The position numbers and the translations under genes are program-made. From Phaeoceros laevis (Eukaryota; Anthocerotophyta; Anthocerotopsida; Notothyladales): a stretch of DNA of 64,000 nucleotides. Location of the stretch: NCBI GenBank assembly GCA_049999765.1, contig JBNGIQ010009371.1, positions 1 to 64,000 on the forward strand. Reading direction: 5' to 3'. Below, piece by piece: positions 55,837 through 64,000 of the stretch. Positions within the stretch are counted from its first letter, which is position 1, and each line of letters opens with the position of its first letter. The notes beneath the pieces are model-generated. The model saw only the letters and a program-made list of their open reading frames with translations, was not told the DNA's origin and did not search any database.

Positions 55837-56194
55837 TGCAAGCTCCAACTGCCACTATGCAAGCATTATTCTAGACTGTTGGGGCCTGCTGTTTCCTTCT
55901 CGCTATCCTCTTGTAAGTTCGTTTTCCCCATTCCTTTTTAACCCTGCCTGCACACGTTGTCCTCCCAGGCTTAACTCAGCACATGGTTGCAAATTTGGAG
56001 GTTGCACCTGGCTTCTGGTTATGAAACGTCTGTATCCCGGCGCAGGTGGAAATTAAAAGGAAAAAGAAACAACAGTCTGGGAATTGGATGGCTCAGTGGG
56101 ACAAGAGCTGGTGCTTGGAGAAATTTCAAAGAATTTTGCGGTGTTCTGATGTAGAGAATCAGCGGTTGCCACTTGTTAAGCATCCCAGCACCGG
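55837..56194. other. 3-prime region of thioredoxin z; no gene
   Basis: Spacer and presumed 3-prime UTR. Only short frames. Confidence 0.4.
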
Positions 56195-56330
56195 TACACC
56201 CATACAACTCAGGTTCCTTCTCACCATCAGATATGTCCTGCAACTAGTCCAAGTGAGGTACATATCCTTCCTACTTCAGTTTGGGGACTAGCTTGTCTAG
56301 CCTTGCATAGATACAGTCACTCTCAGGAGT
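56195..56330 (-). pseudogene. PPR pseudogene fragment (C-terminal E+ region)
   Basis: On the minus strand it aligns with 26155-26275 of the intact PPR gene: a tag-interrupted LDKLVPKLK.EGYVPHL, then DISDGEKEPELYG. It has an in-frame stop and is cut on both sides. Confidence 0.85.
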
Positions 56331-56372
56331 TGCGTAGAGACTGTTCCAGCCCAAAATTTTAGTGCCGGGAGG

Positions 56373-56944
56373 TTAAACGATGTCAAACTCGGATCCATAC
56401 CTCTGCAAAGCGTTGCGCCACCGTAAAATGGCCTCCGAAGTGCTGTTTTTCATAGTGCCATAGATGCAGCGGCACAACTGGAGCTCATCTTGGAGACCGC
56501 TCCCTGGTCCATGCCAGGGAAGAAATTACGGCTGCCTCCGGATAGGCCGAGGAGTGTATCACAGCCAGGGTAGACTGACCGTAGATTTCTGAAAACCACA
56601 TCCGCAGAGAGAGCAACAGAAAATGGAGCTCCAGTTATACGATGGTCATCTCTTGGCAGATAGGCGTCGGTGAATGATGCCCTGATCCAGATCCAGTTCT
56701 TCTTCACCTCGTACAGGTTGCTGCACCTGACATCTTCCATGAGCATTTTCTCAACCTCAAAGGACATTGCCGAGAGCCTTTCCACATACACCGCGCGGTA
56801 TTTGACAGACTTGCTTTTGCTGATGTTCCATGCGCGTGGTGGCAGTGTCCGGTAAGCTGCTGCTGCTAGCTTGCCACTGGTGTCCTGGTTGGCGTTGCGG
56901 TCCGGACCCGCCCTCTGCGCAGGTTGCTGCAATTTCCAGCGCAA
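56373..56944 (-). pseudogene. TPR-SET pseudogene fragment (duplicate of the 3-prime end)
   Basis: It matches the last part of the neighbouring TPR-SET gene: AMSFEVEKMLMEDVRCSNL, KKNWIWIRASFTDAYLPRD, VYPGCDTLLGLSGGSRNFFPG, then after a one-step frameshift AILRWRNALQRYGSEFDIV and a stop. The SET catalytic core is absent. It lies directly downstream of the parent on the same strand, a tandem partial duplication. Confidence 0.9.
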
Positions 56945-57549
56945 CTAACAGGCTTCGTAATTGGTCACCACAAATGAGCTACGCCCTGCCCAGGGTGAAC
57001 TGCATTTGAGCAGAGGAGTGACATCCTCGTCATTGAAGTTGTTGTCAGCCGTGAGGCCAATTCTTTGGAACGGGAAAACTGCCGAAACGATTTACGCGGG
57101 CCCGCCTGTTACTCTCATAAGTTGGGCCGTGATGAGTCTCTTTCTAGCACTGGCAGTTGAGAAAGTCGGCGTGCCTATCCAGCTAACAGTAGCCTAATAA
57201 CACCAATCGGAGGATTCGGGGCGTGAAAGCATTAGTAGCTCTGGCGGTGGCAGGTCAGTCAAATCACCCTGGAAAGCGAACCGGCAATGGACAGAGCTGG
57301 CTGTCCATTGGGGGGCAGCTGTCCAGAACAACCCGCGGGGTTGGAAGTGAAAGTGTTTTGAGCAGCTCTTCCGGCGCCACAACCGCATCTCAAGCTTAAA
57401 TCACAAAAAAAAAGGTACTGTAACAAGCTTCTGGGAACCAGACTAGCTGTGAACAGCAACAAAAATGGCTCCCAGCTAAGTATTGGACATGTATCCTAGC
57501 TAGTTCGCACATATGCAGTTCACATGTCTCCTTAGAAATCGTATGGTAG
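56945..57549. other. Spacer between TPR-SET gene and its fragment
   Basis: About 600 bases with no credible gene. A small A-tract (57406-57413) lies here. Presumably 3-prime UTR. Confidence 0.4.
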
Positions 57550-60230
57550 TCAGATCTCCGTGAGAGAAAACTGTGCACCATAAGACTGCAACTTGTGGCG
57601 CCATTCTAAAATGGCCTGTAAGCTGCTGTCTCTCATTGGACCATATATGCAGCGACATAGCTGGAGACTCATCCTGGACACTTCCTCCTTGCTGGTATCT
57701 GGGAAGAAGTTATGCTTGCCCCCAAAGAGACTCAGAAGTTTATCACAGCCTGGATAAACTGTCCGCACAATTTGGAAGAATTCCTCTGCAGGCAGAGCAA
57801 CAGGAAATGGGACTCCAGTGATAGGGTGGACCACTCGAGGCAGATACGCTTCGGTGAAGGACACCCTGATCCAGTTTTTCTTCATCTCCTCCATGTTGGC
57901 GCAGTTCACATCTTCCTTGAGCATTTTCTCAACCTCGAAGGAGAGGGCAGCAAGCTTCTCCATATACTCTGCCAGCTTTTCTACAGACAAGGTGGCCGAG
58001 CCTCGATTCGCGTACACCTTGTTCACATACTCGCACAGCCTTGAGGTCAACACTTTGAAGCTAGCCACTCGTCCATGAACCTTCCTCTCAAAGAGGCACC
58101 GTGGGCAGAGGCAAACAAAATTAGAAGCACGGCTGCTTTCAGTTTGCAAGACATCGTGCACGGCGATTGTGATCTCTTCCCCTGCTCTCATGTCTCTGCT
58201 GGCGTTAATGAACATGGCCTCACCCACATGCCTCCATGACGCGTTCGGGCAGCAGGAGTGGTTGATAAAGGAGGGGAGGCCCCAAAGACCTGCAACATCA
58301 GCTCTGTCCTCAGAGAAGAACTTCTCGGGCTTGGAGCCCATCTTCTTGTGGTTTAGCTTGTACCCAAAGGTGGCAAGGATAGAACCTCCCCCGAATGTAG
58401 ATATGGCGTTGAAGGGAATAACGGGGAGAATATCTCCGAGGTCGACCCGAGAAGCCGTTCTCACAAGATGCCTGGTTCTGTTACCTCGAGGTTGTCTAAC
58501 TCCCTGCCTCGGAGACCTTGAAGTGCTGCCTCCGGAGAAGAGTGACATAGGCGGAAGATCAACTTTCTTATTGCCCTGCAGAGTCTCAAGCTGGTCCGCG
58601 ACATTGGGATTGCTGTTCGCCTTAACCAAGAGCTGTTCCGCAAGCTCCTCCAACACTGGTTCCATACCCATCATGGCCATTATAGAAAGTGAAGGGCGAG
58701 CAGTTGGTACTACCCGAGCCACAGCAAGTGCATTGCTGACAAGGAGGACCTCTCCTTCCCTTACATCCCTGGTAAGGAACAAACCTCTTCCCATAACTTC
58801 AGGGACACGCCGAATTTCCACGGGACCCACGAAATTACAGCAATCTGGAGGACTGCCCCTACAGCCACTAGCAAAATACGCCTCCAACCTGTGCTGCGTT
58901 TCAGTAGGAAAAGGAGCAGAAGTAGAAGCAGTGGCAGCAACCCCATAAGAACCAGCGGCAGCAACCACAGAAGAATCAGTGACAGCTACCATTGGAAGGT
59001 TCCTGACAGGTTTCTCCTCCAAGGCCCTGGCAAGGAGTTTCTTCACCTCACCAAAACCTGTGACGTCTTTTAAGGCCTCAAAGCATGAGATGGCCTCATC
59101 GTAACGGTGAAGGCCAAGCAGTGCCTGCCCCTTTTGTATCGTGCTAATTAAATGGCCCTCATCTAGTCGCAAAGCCTTGAGAGAGTCTGACCAGACTTGC
59201 TCAAAGTTGTTCAGGATATGGCAAGCCTGTGCCCTGCCGCAGTAAGCCAGCACCAACTGGTGACACTTGCCAGGATCCTGTAAGATGTCATTTCCTTGAT
59301 CAGCGCTGCCTGAGAAGAGCTTCTTCTTGTTCTTTTTCTTCAGATGCTTCTTCTGGTTCTTCCCCAAGTGCTCCTGGGGTGCAATGCTCCCATTCCCCTC
59401 AATCCAGCGGATACCGCTGGAGTAACACTGCATGGCCTTGCTCGGTTCTCCTTTCTCTAGCCAGCTGTTCCCCTCTATGAGAAGTAAGTCCACAGGATCA
59501 ACTTCACTGTCTCCATTCCCGTTCAATGCACCATTTGCAACATTAAGACTAGTAGATGACGAGCTCCCATCTGACGGAGCTTTGTCTCCTCCTTCCACTG
59601 TGCCCGGGGAGCCTGTGTCAGAACCTGCCTTCTTCGTAGGAACCACCTTTCTTAAAGGACTGTCAGGCCCAACCATCTGCATGCTGGCTGGATCATTGAT
59701 GTGCAGCGCAACACTCCCGTCAAACCCCTCCTTTAAGCATGGGTTTTTGATAGCCACCTTGCTGCCTTCAGGATATGCAGCTGCCACGTTTGAGGCCCTG
59801 GCACCGTCCATCGAGACTACCACTCCTCTACCACTTGCATCTTCCAATACCGTCAGTACGGTAGCAAGCGCACTGAAAGGTTCGATACACACAGTCCCAA
59901 ACAGCACACAACCCTCATGTGTGGTGCCTAACTCTAGGTCCCTAAACAAGCCACGAATTTTATCAGGCCAGAACTGCACATCTAAGCACGGATGCCTAGT
60001 TGTCCACACCTCGTTGCGGCGGAACCTTGGCACTCTCGGTCAATACAACACCTCCTAAACCAGGAAGAAAAATCATACTTACGTGAAGCCAATTTCCTGT
60101 AGACTGGCCAGTGAGAATGACTGTCCTTTATCAGGCTGCTCCAGAGAGGTGGATGAAGGATCCTGGTCAGCCTTCTTCCCCTCTCGCCTTGGGGAACCAC
60201 GGAGTTGAGCAGTTTCCGAGGCTCACTCCA
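57550..60230 (-). CDS. TPR and SET domain protein, SMYD-like (5-prime end unresolved, at least 875 aa)
   Basis: The main exon runs from 60034 to 57550. A 48-base intron (60082-60035) joins it in frame to an upstream exon ending at 60083 that encodes SLEQPDKGQSFSLASLQEIGFT. That exon is open back to about 60228 without an ATG, so at least one more exon is missing from this model. TPR-like helices lie around LLIEGNSWLEKGEPSKAMQCYS and AQACHILNNFEQVWSDSLKAL...GQALLGLHRYDEAISCFEAL. A split SET domain follows: RGLFLTRDVREGEVLL, then FINHSCCPNASWRH, RDMRAGEEITIAVHD, and the post-SET-like CLCPRC zinc ligands. This order (TPR, SET, zinc) is that of SMYD-type lysine methyltransferases. Substrate unknown. 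Low-complexity Ser/Gly/Asp linkers surround residue 150. Confidence 0.85.
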
Positions 60231-62243
60231 CAAGCCCCGCCTTATCAAACTCCCGAGAAGCTCCAATCATGATGCGAGGAGGTCGCCTGGTGCCAAATCT
60301 TGGTTGGAGCTAGCTACAGCCTGGTTGATGAACAACAGCAGCACCAGGCATGGTTACAATCAGAGACGCAAATCACCCGGAAGAGAAGCAAAATCTTCGC
60401 GTGCGTACCTGATCCGTGACGACAAAGTTCCCCGCAGAAATCAGCGGCAGAATCTCACTAGGACACTCCGCCGATGAGCTCGTGAAACTCCTGCTCAAGA
60501 ACGGTCACTAGGGCCTAATCATAAATGGAAACGAGACGTTCCCGCCATCCAACCTGCTGCGAATCGGAGCAGTGAGCCGCACGCATTCATGACGCTTCCA
60601 TCTTTAGTAGGCTTAGTAACGTTTTGTCGACTTGCTGTCATCATGGATAATGCCTCCACTGGCAGACGAACCGGAAAGTCTAATGATGTTCACATGCCGG
60701 CGAAAGACTTTCCGTTAGAAAGCCGTTCCCAAGTTGAATCCCAACCCGGCGGCCAGGCCGACACTTCTTTTATGATCGAATTGGAACGACTAAAGCGAAT
60801 CAACCACTCTCTGTTCACACGGAGTTCAGGACTTTGCTAACGCCCTACGTACATCCAGACGCCAGCTGGCATCCTAACAAGATGGTAGGTGGGTCGATCA
60901 TAATAACAACAACGATACCGATGGGAATATTCATGTCGGATTGTGTTATTACGTGTACCAGTCTTACGCTCCAACCTGAGGTAGCTTACGCTGGGATTGA
61001 TGCCAGTGTCGGTCACGTCGCATCTCAAACGAACTTGTTCCCGAGCACACTGAAGCTCCCCGAGTAGACCTGCTAGCACCGGCATTGTGGCGCGCGGGAA
61101 TCTGGCCGGCTCCTCTCATTCCAGCGGGCGGAGTCGATTGCTTGCGCGCTGAAGGTGATTGGTTGTTTTGCAACAATTCCTAGAAATGCCTTGCGCTGCA
61201 GTTTTGGCTGGTTTGCTCACAAGGATTTCCACGGATACGAGGTGCTGCTCCTTCTTCATCCACCTGCCTGGCACTTGCAGTTCTAACCAATTCACGAGGT
61301 TTACGATCTCTTCATCATGAAGCCTACTAGTGCTAGGCCTATGCCTAGGGTCCCGAGTGTCGGACACCTCCTAAGCGGGTGACGTGGCTACTGATGGTCC
61401 ATTTTCGTCCGTGAAATCTGATGATGAAGAACTGTCATCCTCACTGGCAGCCTTCGGGATTTCAACCAAAATTGGCATCACGTAAGTGTTCCTCATCTCT
61501 GTTTCGAAAAGTATTGCAATTGACTGGCAGTGATTGGAGGGAGGTGTTCAGATTTGTTGCTGTCGGCTAGCTGATCGTGACGCTTGAGCAATGCAAAGCG
61601 TCTGCGTCTGCAAACAGCTGAATGAACTAGCTAGGAATCTTTGTGAAGTAATTAATCATTTCTGGGTTCATGTCTGAAGCTTTGAGCATCTGTTGACTAG
61701 GTGAGAACTAAGACTGTCAATGACGAGCAGTGGTAAGAGAAATTCAACTTCGCGGTGCACTTGCTAATTTTTGTTCCCACCGACGATTAATCAGCGTCAC
61801 TCCCCTCCATTTGTTTCGTAGATGTTCAAAGTGTGCCACCTTCATGAAGCATTTGGGACCCCGAAGCAGTCACATTCTGTCCAGCCAGGTCCAGCTCACG
61901 TCATGCCCTTGCGTTGCGTATATGTACTGGAGGAAACTTGAGCATGCAGGAAAACGCATTCCTCCCTGCCAATCAAGGACGCCGCTTCGGAGTGTCTGCT
62001 GACCAATCCGGCCTTCGCTTTTCTTCAGTGTACTCGAATCTTCTCCTCCTCACTCTCCAACTAAGATAGCAACACAAACAGAAAACTTGACCCTGCGAGG
62101 TGCAGATTCGGAGTACTGCTTTTCTGGAGTTACAATACCCCTGATTACAATACCCCTGATTATGTACAAACCTGTGAGAGCCAGCACGTGACTTCGACTT
62201 CGGAGGCACCTGGATAGTGTCAAACGAGGTGTAATAACTCCTG
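60231..62243. other. Gene-poor stretch; possible unresolved gene
   Basis: No recognisable gene. A plus-strand frame from 60643 (MDNASTGRRTGKSNDVHM) and a later Ser/Asp-rich open stretch at 61385-61485 (VATDGPFSSVKSDDEELSSS followed by a gtaagtg donor-like site) could be exons of an unknown gene, but no family or splice path supports it. The missing 5-prime exon of the TPR-SET gene should lie in 60230-60480. Confidence 0.3.
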
Positions 62244-62343
62244 NNNNNNNNNNNNNNNNNNNNNNNNNNNNNNNNNNNNNNNNNNNNNNNNNNNNNNNNN
62301 NNNNNNNNNNNNNNNNNNNNNNNNNNNNNNNNNNNNNNNNNNN
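62244..62343. other. Assembly gap (100 N)
   Basis: One hundred unknown bases just downstream of the PQQ-repeat gene. Confidence 0.99.
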
Positions 62344-62382
62344 CATCCGGGTTTCTGTACACGTCAATATTCACCCTCTGAC

Positions 62383-63928
62383 CTATTCCACACAAAAAGC
62401 ATAGACAGAAGTCCCAGGAGCTCTGTCAAATGCCACCTTATAGCCTGCTCCCACAAAAGCACAGCCGTTGGAGACAGAAAACCCTCCATTGACTGTCCCA
62501 TTTGGGGTGGAGGACCGCCACAGAATGTCTCCGGTCTTGGCATCCAGAGCAAGCACTTTCTCAGCTACATCGTAACTGGTCACCAACAACACTCCGTTTG
62601 CCAGAGTGACAGGTCCAGCAGCAACTGTGCCATTGGGAGACGCAGTCGTCCATTTAATGTCCCCTGTTTGCCACAGCCCAGTGTCAGTTCCTAAATTTCG
62701 ACAGAGGAGTAAGGAAAGGAGTTCACAGGGTTTCAGGCATGTATACCTGTGGCTGCATCCAAGGCCACCCAGCCGCCTCCTGTTACCACCTTGTCGGATG
62801 GCAAAAGCGTGAAGTTGAAGTGCTGGTTGTTGGCAATATTGGTGTAGACAAACCTGCCATCGCTGGCTGCTCCCCAAATGGCACCTCCTAAAGTACCACC
62901 AGGCCCTGCTACCTAGATTTCACCACCAGCAGTTTAAGCAACTGTCAAGCACACTTCTGACAACCAACTTTCCTGCTTCCTTCCTCCTGTACCAAACGAA
63001 AAACGTACCGTGTCCCACACAATGTCGCCAGTGTCCCGGTCCAGAGCCCAGAAAATGCCGCTCTTCTGCCCTGTGACAGCTACGTCAATCCAGGCTGTCT
63101 TTTTCCCAGGAGACCGGTTCGAAGCAGGGATGGTGAGCAGAACCGGGGCTTCACCGAAGTCATAGTCCAAAGCTGGGCCTGGCGGGCAATTAGGATTGCC
63201 CCCCTGCAAGCAAGCATAGGTCCATGCCCCGTACCTCCCCAGAGCTTTGCCCCACCTGATCTTGCCACTGCTCAGCTCCAGGGCCACCACGGCGTTCCCC
63301 AGAACCTCAGGCCCCAAGCACGGGTCAGAAACGCCGTCTCCTGGAGCTGTGGAGTTTTCCAGCCTCGCCTGGCAGGCTCCCACGTCGGGAGGGACAGAGT
63401 AGAGATTGCCAGTACTAATGTACACCAGCCTCCTCCTCCTGTCGATGGCAGGGCTGCTGCCCCACACCGCAGCGCCGGCGTAGAGCCCCGTCCGACCTCC
63501 GTTGTCAGGCAGCATCGGCGTCTTCCACACCAGCTTCCCGGAACCTATGTCCAGCTTCACCACGCTTCCAGTGAAGTAGCAGCATGTCTGCCCGGGGACG
63601 ATGGCCACTACTTCCTCGAAGGAGGACACTCCGACGTAGAAAAACCTGCACCAGACGAGACTCCATCAAGTTGCAGCATTGCTTTCACAAGCAGTGAGCT
63701 CGAGCACATCAGGATTGTTTTGTTTTGCTGTCAAAAGCACCACTCACCCGTTGTGCGCGGTGCCAGATTGCGTGACAATCGACCATGGATGCTGCTCCAC
63801 CTGCGTGCTCCACAGCAGGCTTCCCGTGTGCCGGTCCAGAGCAAGCACGGTTGCAGGCCCGATGAGGCCAACTAGCAGCTTGTCCTTGTACACCACCGGA
63901 GTTGCTCTGCTGACGAGATAGTTGAGCC
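62383..63928 (-). CDS. PQQ-repeat (polyvinylalcohol dehydrogenase-like) quinoprotein, 5-prime end cut by the window
   Basis: Visible exons on the minus strand are 63928-63748, 63645-63009, 62912-62747 and 62690-62383; the internal joins keep frame and earlier exons lie beyond the window. The protein is an eight-bladed beta-propeller of the PQQ enzyme type, with repeated tryptophan-docking motifs such as ALDRHTGSLLWSTQ, KLDIGSGKLVWKTP, ALELSSGKIRWGKA, ALDRDTGDIVWDT and ALDAKTGDILWRS. The family takes its name from a bacterial polyvinylalcohol dehydrogenase; plant members have no settled function. AAVWGSSPAIDRRRRLVYISTGN and PPGPALDYDFGEAPVLL are typical of plant members. The gene ends with FCVE close to an assembly gap. 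Confidence 0.88.
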
Positions 63929-64000
63929 CTAATTGGAGCAGGAGGGAGAAAGACACAACTCTCAGGCCTGGAGGTTTCAATCATCCAGTAAATTTGAGCA

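Noticed and set aside
58169-58948. 259-codon plus-strand frame opposite the TPR-SET gene
   Set aside because: Antisense shadow of a well supported coding exon.

Overview
The window is nuclear DNA of a land plant. It holds spliced GT-AG genes with very short introns (about 50 to 200 bases), a DYW-type pentatricopeptide (PPR) editing factor, a plant-type polyphenol oxidase, a GH3 synthetase, thioredoxin z, an RH22-like helicase and several plant cytochrome P450s. Compact introns, high gene density and the DYW-PPR fragments scattered around would fit a seedless vascular plant such as Selaginella. The genus is an inference from gene style; no sequence search was possible. Five runs of N mark assembly gaps.

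Layout. 1-5.1 kb is gene-poor: degenerate minisatellites and two inverted copies of a composite tRNA-derived SINE-like element. 5.2-6.5 kb is an F-box gene. 6.9-14.5 kb holds three P450 genes of different clans (CYP72-like minus, CYP85-like plus, CYP71-like minus). 14.6-15.8 kb is a chimeric relic of pirin and PPR sequence. 15.9-18.0 kb is a two-exon gene for an unrecognised, highly repetitive Met/His-rich protein. 18.9-20.4 kb is a polyphenol oxidase. 20.8-22.7 kb holds decayed PPR sequence, followed by an intact DYW PPR gene (23.3-26.5 kb). 27.5-35.8 kb has three conserved plus-strand genes: COQ9, COG8 and an ABC1-family kinase. 36.1-40.4 kb has pirin and GH3 on the minus strand. 41.0-42.2 kb is an inverted P450 pseudogene, 42.6-43.6 kb a TGS1-type methyltransferase, and 44.3-44.6 kb an RH22 fragment. 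47.0-49.0 kb is a CYP71-like P450 whose last junction does not keep frame. 49.8-51.7 kb is mitochondrial formate dehydrogenase. 52.1-55.8 kb is a divergent pair, RH22-like helicase and thioredoxin z. 56.2-56.9 kb holds PPR and SET fragments, 57.5-60.2 kb a TPR-SET protein, and 62.4-64 kb a PQQ-repeat dehydrogenase cut by the window edge.

The genes do not form one pathway. Several products are organellar: COQ9 and FDH are mitochondrial, the ABC1 kinase is probably organellar, TRX z and RH22 are plastid gene-expression factors, and the PPR is an organelle RNA editor. The most striking regional property is that five resident genes (CYP85-like, pirin, RH22, TPR-SET, PPR) each have a broken partial copy in the same 64 kb. 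Most copies are inverted and several retain introns, so duplication was at the DNA level. Exon coordinates come from reading splice sites and conserved family motifs by eye; nearly all multi-exon models close in frame.
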